Of a stretch of DNA of 64,000 nt, positions 24,583 to 31,891 are shown one piece after another. The position numbers and the translations under genes were made by a program. Origin of the DNA: Streptomyces sp. 378 (lineage in GTDB: Bacteria > Actinomycetota > Actinomycetes > Streptomycetales > Streptomycetaceae); contig NZ_JASKMS010000002.1 of the NCBI RefSeq assembly GCF_030124145.1, forward strand, positions 124,001 to 188,000. The letters run 5' to 3'. The notes beneath the pieces are model-generated. The model searched no databases and was not told where the DNA came from. It worked only from the letters and a program-made list of their open reading frames with translations. The stretch's first letter is position 1; each line of letters begins with the position of its first letter.

Positions 24583-26689
24583 CGCCGCCCGCCAGCAGGA
24601 CGCGGTCGGGCCGGATCGGCAGGTCGCGGTGGCGTACGCCGGTGGCGTGCCACACCGCGTTGGCGACCGCGGCGGCCGCGCCGACGATGCCGACCTCGCC
24701 GATGCCCTTGATGCCGACCGGGTCGTCCGGGTCGGGGTCGTCCACCCAGTCGGCCTCGATGTGCGGTACGTCGGCGTGCGCGGCGACGTGGTAGCCGGCC
24801 AGGTCGGCTCCGTAGACGCCGCCGCTCGCCCGGTCCCGGACCGCCTCCTCGTGCAGGGCCATGGAGATGCCCCAGGTCATGCCGCCGACGAACTGGCTGC
24901 GGGCGGTGAGCGGGTTGACGATGCGGCCGGCCGCGAAGATGCCCAGCATGCGGCGCACGCGGACCTCGCCGGTGGCCGGGTCGACGGCGACCTCGGCGAA
25001 CTGTGCCCCGAAGGAGTGCCGCTCCTTCGGGGCGAGCGCGCCGACGGCTTCGGCGGTGTTCGACCGTACGGTCACGCCCTCCGGCGGGATGTCGGCGCCG
25101 GGCGCGAGGTTCCGGCGCAGTTCCCCGGCTGCGGCCGTGACGGCCCAGCCCCAGGAGCGGGTGCCGGCCGAGCCGCCGGCGATCATCGCGGGGCCGAGGT
25201 CGCTGTCCCCGATCCGCACCTGGACCCGGTCCGCGGGCACCTCCAGGGCGTCCGCGGCGACCAGGGTGAGCGCGGTCCTGGCGCCGGTGCCGATGTCCGC
25301 GGCGTTGATCCGCACCGTGAAGGTGCCGTCCGCCTGCGCGGTGACGGCCGCCGTGGACGGCATGGCCATCACGGGGAAGGAGGCCGCCGCGGTGCCCGTG
25401 CCGAGCAGCCAGCGGCCCTCCCTGCGCACACCGGGCCGCGGATCCCGCCCGTCCCAGCCGAACCTGCGGGCGCCCTCACGGAAGCAGGCGATCAGGTTGC
25501 GGCCGCTGAACGGGAGCCCGGAGACGGGGCCCACCGCGGGTTCGTTGCGGACCCGCAGCTCGATGGGGTCGATGCCGCACCGCTCGGCGAGCTCGTCGAG
25601 CGCCGACTCCAGCGCGAACGAGCCCGGTGCCTCCCCCGGGGCGCGCATCCAGGTCGGGGTCGGGACGTCGAGCCTGACGAGCCGGTTGTGCGTGTGATGA
25701 GCGTCGGCGGCGTACATCGAACGGCTCGCCGCGGCGCCCGGCTCGACGAACTCGTGCACGGTCGAGGTCTGGTTCAGCGACCGGTGCTCCAGGGCGCGCA
25801 GCCGCCCGTCCGCGTCGGCGCCGAGCCGGACCCGCTGGGCGGTGGGGCTGCGGTAGCCGGCGAGCGAGAACATCTGCCGGCGGGTCATGACGACCCTGAC
25901 CGGGCGCTGCAGGACGGTCGCGGCCATCACCGCGGCCACCTGATGGGCGCGGGCGCCCTTGCTGCCGAAGCCGCCGCCGACGTGCTCGGACCGGACGCGC
26001 ACCGAGCCGGGGTCGAGGGAGAACAGCTTGGCGAGCTCGTCGGCGACCCAGCCGGTGCCCTGGTTGGAGTCGACGACCTCGAGCCGGCCGCCCTCCCACC
26101 GGGCCGCCGCCGCGTGCGGCTCCATCGGGTTGTGGTGTTCCTCGGGGGTGGTGTACCGCTCGTCCACCACGACCGCGGACGCCGTGAGTTCGGCCTCCAG
26201 GTCGCCCTTCTCCACCACGGCCGGCAGGTGCCCGTCGAGCGGGTACGCCTCGGCGTCTCGCCCGGCGGAGAACGCCACGTCGTGCGGCTCCTGGTCGTAG
26301 TGCACCACCAGGGCCTCGGCGGCCTCCCTGGCCTGTTCGGAGGTCTCCGCGACGATCAGGGCCACCGGCCAGCCGGCGTGGGGCACCCGGTCGTGCTGGA
26401 AGAGGCCGACGCCCGGGTCCGGCGGGACGCCCAGGACACCGATGTAACCGGTGTCGACACGCGGGGCGTTGTGGTGGTGGAGCACGGTGAGGACACCGGG
26501 CATGCCGAGCACGGCCTCCGTGTCCAGGGCACGGATGCGGCCGCGGGCGACGGTGGACAGCACCAGCCAGCCGTGGGCGAGTGCGGCGAACGGGATCTCA
26601 CCGGCGTAACGGGCCGCACCGGTGACCTTGTCGCGGCCGTCCACGCGCGTGTGCGCGGTGCCGACGGCTCCCTTGGTGGCGGTGGTCAT
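24575..26689 (-). CDS. Molybdopterin-binding subunit of aldehyde/xanthine dehydrogenase (PaoC/YagR-like)
   Basis: A 704-residue large subunit of the xanthine oxidase family. DGRDKVTGAARYAGEI opens the domain, EEHHNPMEPHAA and SEHVGGGFGSKG contact the cofactor, and VGIKGIGEVGIVGAAAAVANA near the C-terminus carries the catalytic glutamate in GIGE. Its length is that of the short PaoC type rather than the long eukaryotic fusion. With the small FeS and FAD subunits it should form a cytoplasmic heterotrimer oxidising aldehydes or N-heterocycles. It overlaps the FAD-subunit gene by 4 bp. Confidence 0.92.
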   Translation of the reverse strand: MTTATKGAVGTAHTRVDGRDKVTGAARYAGEIPFAALAHGWLVLSTVARGRIRALDTEAVLGMPGVLTVLHHHNAPRVDTGYIGVLGVPPDPGVGLFQHDRVPHAGWPVALIVAETSEQAREAAEALVVHYDQEPHDVAFSAGRDAEAYPLDGHLPAVVEKGDLEAELTASAVVVDERYTTPEEHHNPMEPHAAAARWEGGRLEVVDSNQGTGWVADELAKLFSLDPGSVRVRSEHVGGGFGSKGARAHQVAAVMAATVLQRPVRVVMTRRQMFSLAGYRSPTAQRVRLGADADGRLRALEHRSLNQTSTVHEFVEPGAAASRSMYAADAHHTHNRLVRLDVPTPTWMRAPGEAPGSFALESALDELAERCGIDPIELRVRNEPAVGPVSGLPFSGRNLIACFREGARRFGWDGRDPRPGVRREGRWLLGTGTAAASFPVMAMPSTAAVTAQADGTFTVRINAADIGTGARTALTLVAADALEVPADRVQVRIGDSDLGPAMIAGGSAGTRSWGWAVTAAAGELRRNLAPGADIPPEGVTVRSNTAEAVGALAPKERHSFGAQFAEVAVDPATGEVRVRRMLGIFAAGRIVNPLTARSQFVGGMTWGISMALHEEAVRDRASGGVYGADLAGYHVAAHADVPHIEADWVDDPDPDDPVGIKGIGEVGIVGAAAAVANAVWHATGVRHRDLPIRPDRVLLAGGDA

Positions 26690-27678
26690 CGGGCGGCCTC
26701 CTCGGCGAGTTCGCTCAGCACGGCCACGACGAGGTTGCGCATCAGGGTCACCTTGTATCCGTTGTCGGGCAGGGGCCGGGCGGCGGCCAGTTCGGCGTCC
26801 GCGGCGGCCGCGAAACGCGCCGCGTCGGCCGGCTCGCCCGTCAGGAGGCGTTCGGCCGCGCGAGCGCGCCAGGGGCGGGAGGCGACGGCGCCGAACGCCA
26901 GGCGCACGTCGTGCACGCGACCGTCCCGTACGTCGAGCGCGGCGGCGACGGAGCCGATGGCGAAGGCGTACGAGGCCCGCTCGCGCACTTTGCGGTAGCG
27001 GGAGTTGGCGGCTGTGCCGGTGGGCGGCAGAATCACGCCGGTGATCAGTGCGCCCGTCGGCAGGGCGGTCTCGCGGTGCGGGGTCTCCCCCACCGGCAGA
27101 TACAGGTCGGCGAGCGGCAACTCCCCCGGCCCGTCGGCGGTTTCGTAGGTCACGCGCGCGTCGAAGGCGGTCAGGGCCACGCCCATGTCCGACGGGTGGG
27201 TCGCCACGCAGTGGCCGGAGGCGCCCAGGATGGCGTGGTTGTGGTGCTCACCCGCGATCGCGGGACAGCCGCTGCCGGGATCGCGCTTGTTGCAGGGCGA
27301 GTTGATGTCGGCGAAGTAGCCACAGCGGGTGCGCTGGAGCAGATTGCCGCCGACGGTGGCCATGTTGCGCAGTTGCCCGGAAGCGCCGGCCAGCACCGCT
27401 TGGGCGAGTGCGGGGTAGCGGCGTCGGACCTCCGGGTGGACGGCCAGGTCCGTGTTGGTGACGGTCGCCCCGATGCGCAGCCCGCCGTCCTCGGCCGGTT
27501 CGACGCGGTTCAGGGGCAGTTCGCGTATGTCCACGAGCCGGGCGGGCCGTTCGACGCCGGTCTTCATCAGGTCGACGAGGTTGGTGCCACCGCCCAGGAA
27601 GCGGGCCTGCCCGTCGCCGTCGAGCAGCGCCACGGCGCCGGAGACGTCGTACGCCCGTTGGTAGCCGAACTCCTTCAT
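26686..27678 (-). CDS. FAD-binding subunit with extra cysteine cluster (PaoB/YagS-like)
   Basis: A 330-residue FAD subunit of the molybdenum hydroxylase. ARFLGGGTNLVDLMK and SGQLRNMATVGGNLLQRTRC are the FAD-binding motifs. An insertion of about 40 residues has four cysteines (RTRCGYF, NSPCNKR, GSGCPAI, SGHCVATHPSD). This is the arrangement known from PaoB and 4-hydroxybenzoyl-CoA reductase, where it binds an additional [4Fe-4S] cluster. ATG at 27678 overlaps the FeS-subunit stop codon by 4 bp, so translation should be coupled. Confidence 0.9.
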   Translation of the reverse strand: MKEFGYQRAYDVSGAVALLDGDGQARFLGGGTNLVDLMKTGVERPARLVDIRELPLNRVEPAEDGGLRIGATVTNTDLAVHPEVRRRYPALAQAVLAGASGQLRNMATVGGNLLQRTRCGYFADINSPCNKRDPGSGCPAIAGEHHNHAILGASGHCVATHPSDMGVALTAFDARVTYETADGPGELPLADLYLPVGETPHRETALPTGALITGVILPPTGTAANSRYRKVRERASYAFAIGSVAAALDVRDGRVHDVRLAFGAVASRPWRARAAERLLTGEPADAARFAAAADAELAAARPLPDNGYKVTLMRNLVVAVLSELAEEAAR

Positions 27679-28220
27679 GCCGCGACCCCCTTGGTCTCCT
27701 CGGCGGCCCGGGCCACGGCCTGGACGATCGACACATACGCGCCGCAGCGGCACAGGTTGCCGCTCATGCGCTCCCGGATCTCCTCCGGGGTGAGCGGTGG
27801 TGGTCCCGCCTCGGGCCGGACGTCGCCGGTGACCGCGCTCGGCCAGCCGGCCGCGTGCTCCTCGATCACGGCGATGGCCGAACATATCTGCCCTGGTGTG
27901 CAGTAGCCGCACTGAAAGCCGTCCAGGTCGAGGAACGCCTGCTGCACCGGGTGCAGTCGATCTCCGTCGGCCACACCTTCGATGGTGGTGATCTCGCGCC
28001 CTTCGGCGGCGACCGCCAACTGCAGGCAGGCCACGCTCCGGCGGCCGTCGACCAGGACGGTGCAGGCGCCGCACTGCCCCTGGTCGCAGCCCTTTTTGGT
28101 GCCGGTCATGTCGAGGCGTTCACGCAGGGCGTCGAGCAGGGTGGTGCGGTGGTCGACGGTCAGCGTGTACTTCTCGCCGTTGACGGACAGGGTGAGGTCG
28201 CTGGACGTCGATGGGGGCAT
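27675..28220 (-). CDS. [2Fe-2S] subunit of aldehyde/xanthine dehydrogenase (PaoA/YagT-like)
   Basis: A 181-residue subunit with two [2Fe-2S] domains. The plant-ferredoxin-type N-terminal site is GCDQGQCGACTVLVDG with the fourth cysteine in VACLQL. The helical C-terminal site is CGYCTPGQIC plus GNLCRCGAY. It passes electrons from the molybdenum site to FAD. No Tat signal is present, unlike E. coli PaoA, so the complex is predicted to be cytoplasmic. ATG at 28220 follows GAGAAGG at good spacing. This is the first gene of the operon, and its promoter carries the large double operator at 28370-28419. Confidence 0.92.
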   Translation of the reverse strand: MPPSTSSDLTLSVNGEKYTLTVDHRTTLLDALRERLDMTGTKKGCDQGQCGACTVLVDGRRSVACLQLAVAAEGREITTIEGVADGDRLHPVQQAFLDLDGFQCGYCTPGQICSAIAVIEEHAAGWPSAVTGDVRPEAGPPPLTPEEIRERMSGNLCRCGAYVSIVQAVARAAEETKGVAA

Positions 28221-28369
28221 GGAAGCCTTCTCTCTCACATCGCGAGGTCGGGGAGCACGGCGCTGCGGCTGGAAGTGCCGTCGCGCGGCCGTGCGGGATG
28301 CGGGCGGGCCGGTCCAGGGCGCGGGAGCCGTGGACTGTCCGTACGGACGGCACGCCGATACGATGAGGC

Positions 28370-28419
28370 AAGCGGACAGTTGTCCGTTACCCGAAAAACT
28401 AACGGACAACTGTCCGCTT
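28370..28419. promoter_or_regulatory. Large double operator between the molybdenum hydroxylase operon and TetR
   Basis: AAGCGGACAGTTGTCCGTTA (28370-28389) is repeated as its exact reverse complement at 28400-28419, with a 10-bp spacer. Each 20-bp arm is itself a near-palindrome, GGACA-N2-TGTCC. This gives two TetR-dimer sites about 30 bp apart centre to centre between divergent genes. A further perfect 12-bp palindrome, GTCCGTACGGAC, lies at 28337-28348 towards the operon. Confidence 0.85.
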
Positions 28420-28460
28420 AACAAGAACCGAGTTTCGGCCATGGATCACGAGGAGGGCGA

Positions 28461-29039
28461 GTGCGGCAGAACAGGGACGCTCCGCTGCGCTCGGACGCAC
28501 AGCGCAACCGCGAGCGCATCCTGGCGGTGGCGCTGGACGAACTGACGCGTTCGGCGGACGCCCCGCTGAGCACGATCGCCAGGAAGGCGGGCGTCGGACA
28601 GGGCACCTTCTACCGCCACTTCCCCACCCGTGAGGCACTCGTCCTGGAGATCTACCGGCACGAGATGCAGCAGGTGGCCGACACCGCGGCACCGCTGTTG
28701 GAGAGCCGGGAGCCCGACCGGGCGCTGCGCGAGTGGATGGACCGGCTGGCGCGGTTCGCCATGGCCAAGGCGGGCCTGGCCGACGCCATCCGCCAGGCCA
28801 CCAGCGCACCGGGGCAGCCGGCGAAGCCGGGACACGCCCCGGTGACCGAGGCGGCCGAACTCCTGCTGCGAGCCGCCGAGAAGGCGGGCACCATCCGGCC
28901 GGGGATCACCGCGGACGACCTCTTCCTCGCCATCGGCGGACTCTGGACGATGGACCCCCGCGGCGACTGGCAGCCACGCGCCACCCGCCTGCTGGACTTC
29001 GTCATGGACGCGCTGCGCGTGGGGGCGCCCGGCCGCTGA
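28461..29039 (+). CDS. TetR family regulator of the molybdenum hydroxylase operon
   Basis: A 192-residue repressor. The HTH at about 10-60 reads RNRERILAVALDELTRSADA then ARKAGVGQGTFYRHFPTREAL, and the C-terminal part is the helical SbtR/TetR_C-like ligand domain. GTG at 28461 has a GAGGAGGG site. The double palindrome 42-91 bp upstream, shared with the divergent operon, makes autoregulation and operon control likely. The inducer is probably the enzyme's substrate or a related aromatic or aldehyde, which is inference. Confidence 0.88.
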   Translation: MRQNRDAPLRSDAQRNRERILAVALDELTRSADAPLSTIARKAGVGQGTFYRHFPTREALVLEIYRHEMQQVADTAAPLLESREPDRALREWMDRLARFAMAKAGLADAIRQATSAPGQPAKPGHAPVTEAAELLLRAAEKAGTIRPGITADDLFLAIGGLWTMDPRGDWQPRATRLLDFVMDALRVGAPGR

Positions 29040-29048
29040 CGCACGGGG

Positions 29049-29134
29049 GCGGGCCCGGCCGACGACCTCCAGAGGGCGGGCCACCGGCCTCACAGAGGGT
29101 GCGGGCCCGGCCGACGACCTCCAGAGGGCGGGCC
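29049..29134. repeat. 34-bp direct repeat, period 52, non-coding
   Basis: Positions 29049-29082 and 29101-29134 are identical over 34 bp, and fragments of the same motif (GGTGCGGGCACCGGCC) recur to about 29175. The tract fills the gap between the convergent TetR and LysR genes. No gene is evident; it may serve as a terminator region. Confidence 0.75.
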
Positions 29135-29225
29135 CGGCCGGCGACGCACAGGGTGCGGGCACCGGCCGGATCACGCAGGGGACGCGCCCGGCCGACAGGC
29201 CGGGCCCTGAGGGCTTCCGGGCCTT

Positions 29226-30131
29226 TCAGGCGATCGCTGTGGGTGCCAGTTTTCGCAGTTCCTCAAGTGCCGCCGTCACCGCCGGCCGGGCGTGCCCGCC
29301 GCCCCGGGTACAGGTCAGGAGCTTGCGGTGCGGGTTGCCCGTGCAGCGGACCCGGGTGATCGGCAGGTGCGGGGGCAGATGGGCCAGGCGCGGGATGAGG
29401 GCGACGCCGAGCCGGTGGGCCACGAGGTGGGCGCAGACGTTCCAGTCGAGGGCGTGATGGACGATGTCGGGGGTGAACCCGGCCGCGCCGCAGGCGGAGA
29501 GGACGCGCGGACGGCAGGGACTGTCCTCCACCGGCGCGATCCACGCCTCCCGCGCCGCCTCCGCGAGATCGACCCGGGCCCGCCCGGCCAGCCCGTGCCC
29601 TTCCGGTACGACCAGGTCGAACGGATCGTCGAGCAGCGGCCGCTGATCGAACCGCGCGTCGCTCAGCGGCGGGTTGTGCGGAGTCGTCTCGACGACCGCC
29701 AGGTCGGTCTCGCCCTCGAAGAGCAGGTCGAAGCTCTTCGGGACACCCACCTCGGTGATCCGGACGTCCAGCCGCGGATGCCGCTCCCCCAGCCGGGCCG
29801 CCATCGGCGCCAGCAGCACCGAGACGGCCACCGGGAAACCGGTCACCCGCAGCACCCCGGAGGGCGCCCCGTGATCGGCCCGCAGATCCAGTTCGGCCTG
29901 GTCCCAGCGGGCCTGGATGGCATCGGCGTGCGCCAGCAGACTCTCGGCGGCAGGGGTGAGCCGCACCCCGCGCCCTCGCGGCTCCAGCAGGTCGACGCCC
30001 AGGTCCCGGGCGAGCTGGCGGATCTGCTGGGAGGCGGCGGACGGCGTGAAGTGCAGGGCCCGGGCGGCCGCGGTGACCGTGCCGTAGTGGGCGACCGCCC
30101 TCAGGACGTGAAGTCGGCGCAGGTCGATCAT
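29226..30131 (-). CDS. LysR family transcriptional regulator
   Basis: A 301-residue regulator. The winged HTH at residues 1-62 (MIDLRRLHVLRAVAHYGTVT, ALHFTPSAASQQIRQLARDL) is followed by the two-lobed effector domain (about 90-295). It is divergent from a small cysteine-containing gene, and the 114-bp space between them probably includes its binding site. The target may be that gene or a distant one. The start at 30131 is the standard LysR N-terminus. Confidence 0.9.
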   Translation of the reverse strand: MIDLRRLHVLRAVAHYGTVTAAARALHFTPSAASQQIRQLARDLGVDLLEPRGRGVRLTPAAESLLAHADAIQARWDQAELDLRADHGAPSGVLRVTGFPVAVSVLLAPMAARLGERHPRLDVRITEVGVPKSFDLLFEGETDLAVVETTPHNPPLSDARFDQRPLLDDPFDLVVPEGHGLAGRARVDLAEAAREAWIAPVEDSPCRPRVLSACGAAGFTPDIVHHALDWNVCAHLVAHRLGVALIPRLAHLPPHLPITRVRCTGNPHRKLLTCTRGGGHARPAVTAALEELRKLAPTAIA

Positions 30132-30245
30132 AAAGGTCAGGCTTCACAGTGACGTACGGAAAGTCAACCTGGACGTGTACGGACCCGCGGACGCACTCTG
30201 GCTGTGTCGCGACATCCACCAGCCACGAGGGACGAGGAGTCAGAC

Positions 30246-30485
30246 ATGACCAGCACCGACGCCACCGCCTGCCCGCACTGCGGCCGGCCCGACGGCGAGC
30301 CGTTCCGGGTGCTGTCGCGGCACACCACGGCGACGGGCCGCACGGAGTGGACACGCTGCGGATGCGGCTCGCTCCAGGTCCGGGTCTCCGACGGCGGTCG
30401 CGGCACCCGTGTCGTCTCGCGCAGCGGGCCGGCACCCGCACCGGCCCTCGCACGGTCGACCACGGCGAGCCGCTGCGGCCTCTGA
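30246..30485 (+). CDS. Small CPHCG zinc-ribbon-like protein, unknown function
   Basis: A 79-residue protein. CPHCGRPDGE near residue 9 and TRCGCGSLQVRV near 37 form a plausible four-cysteine zinc ribbon, followed by a disordered alanine/proline/serine tail. The ATG at 30246 has a strong GAGGAG site 6 bases upstream, which supports a real gene. It is divergent from the LysR regulator, which may control it. I do not recognise the family. It resembles the small orphan zinc-ribbon proteins common in streptomycetes. Confidence 0.6.
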   Translation: MTSTDATACPHCGRPDGEPFRVLSRHTTATGRTEWTRCGCGSLQVRVSDGGRGTRVVSRSGPAPAPALARSTTASRCGL

Positions 30486-30828
30486 CCGGCGCACGCACCT
30501 CGGCCCCCGACGAGCCGCGGCTCGGAGCGCCCCCGGCCGCGTGCACTACGCCTGTCGGCTCACCAGCGGCACGGTCCATGACCTGCGTATCGTGGTGGCG
30601 CCGTCGGCTCTCGGCGGGGCCCGGACGCCTGTCGGCTCGCGGCGGATCCGCGCGGGGGCGCCGATGTCTCGTTCGCCGCGGTGGCCCGGTACGCCGCCGT
30701 GACGCCACCCGCCGTGAACGCCACCCGCCGTACGGCGGGCAGCTCCCGCCGCCCGGCGGCGCCCGCGGGCGGGCCCGCGGACCGACGATGGCCGCACGAG
30801 CCACCGTGCCCCGCGTGAGGAGACGTCC
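30486..30828. other. 343-bp gap without a convincing gene
   Basis: Very GC-rich, with runs such as CGGGCAGCTCCCGCCGCCCG that can fold but no clean terminator. It ends in GTGAGGAGACGTCC, the ribosome site of the esterase. No open frame here has a credible start site or recognisable product. Confidence 0.5.
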
Positions 30829-31803
30829 ATGCCGTACGTTCCGCCCCCGTTCGACCCCGAACTCGCCGCCGCCCTGGAACTGATCAAGGACATGATCAGT
30901 CCGGGGCTCACGCTCGACGAGATCGCCGAGGTGCGCCAGGGCCCCGGCATCCAGATGCTGGCCGAGCTCGACCTGACGATGGACGGGACGTTCGAGGTGG
31001 AGGACCGGCAGGTGCCGGGGCCGGAGGGCGAGCCGGACATCTCCCTGCTGATCTGCCGACCGGCAGCGCCCGAGACGGCCGGGCCACGTCCCGTGATCTA
31101 CCACGTGCACGGCGGCGGCATGATCATCGGTAACAACCGGGTCGGGGTGGACGTCCCGCTGGCCTGGGCGCGGGCCCTGGACGCGGTCGTGGTGTCGGTG
31201 GAGTACCGGCTGGCACCGGAACATCCGCACCCCGCGCCGGTCGAGGACGCGTACGCCGGGCTGCTGTGGACGGCGGACCATGCCGCCGAACTCGACGCCG
31301 ACCCCGAGCGGATCGTCATAGCGGGCGCGAGCGCGGGCGGCGGGCTGTGCGCGGCCCTGGCCCTGCTCGCCCGGGACCGCAAAGGTCCGCAGCCTCTCGG
31401 GCAGGTGCTGATGTGCCCGATGCTCGACGACCGCAACAACACGCCGTCGACGTACCAGATGGAGGGTCTCGGGGTGTGGGACCGCACCGCCAACGAGACC
31501 GGCTGGACCGCGCTGCTGGGCTCGCGCCGCGGCGGCCCCGACGTACCGGCGTACGCGGCACCGGCCCGGGCCGAGGACCTGACGGGATTGCCTCCGGCCT
31601 TCCTGGACGTCGGTTCGGCGGAGACCTTCCGTGACGAGGTCGTCGCCTACGCCTCGCGCATCTGGCAGGCCGGCGGGGTGGCCGAACTGCATGTGTGGCC
31701 GGGCGGTTTCCACGGCTTCGACGGGTTCGCGCCTCATGCTGCGGTGTCGCAGTCGGCGCGGACGGCGCATCTGGACTGGCTGCGCAGGCTGCTGGGGGCC
31801 TGA
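30829..31803 (+). CDS. Alpha/beta hydrolase, hormone-sensitive-lipase-type esterase
   Basis: A 324-residue esterase/lipase. The oxyanion-hole motif is VIYHVHGGGMIIG, the nucleophile elbow is IAGASAGGGLCAALAL (GxSxG), the catalytic aspartate lies in LDVGSAETFRDE, and the histidine is in GGFHGFDGFAP. No signal peptide is seen, so it is cytoplasmic and likely acts on small acyl esters. GAGGAG lies 8 bases before the ATG. It is followed by a PucR-type regulator gene 88 bp downstream on the same strand, which could be its regulator. Confidence 0.9.
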   Translation: MPYVPPPFDPELAAALELIKDMISPGLTLDEIAEVRQGPGIQMLAELDLTMDGTFEVEDRQVPGPEGEPDISLLICRPAAPETAGPRPVIYHVHGGGMIIGNNRVGVDVPLAWARALDAVVVSVEYRLAPEHPHPAPVEDAYAGLLWTADHAAELDADPERIVIAGASAGGGLCAALALLARDRKGPQPLGQVLMCPMLDDRNNTPSTYQMEGLGVWDRTANETGWTALLGSRRGGPDVPAYAAPARAEDLTGLPPAFLDVGSAETFRDEVVAYASRIWQAGGVAELHVWPGGFHGFDGFAPHAAVSQSARTAHLDWLRRLLGA

Positions 31804-31891
31804 AGGCTGGGGGGCGGTGGGGGGCGGTGCCCGGGAAGCCGTCGAACGCCGACCGTCCCCGAAAGCCGCCGCATACCGCACCATGGGGCCT

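Noticed and set aside
24449..26998. An 849-codon plus-strand frame opposite the molybdenum hydroxylase subunits.
   Set aside because: Low-complexity glycine/arginine-rich translation and exact antisense to conserved XdhC and PaoC-like genes.
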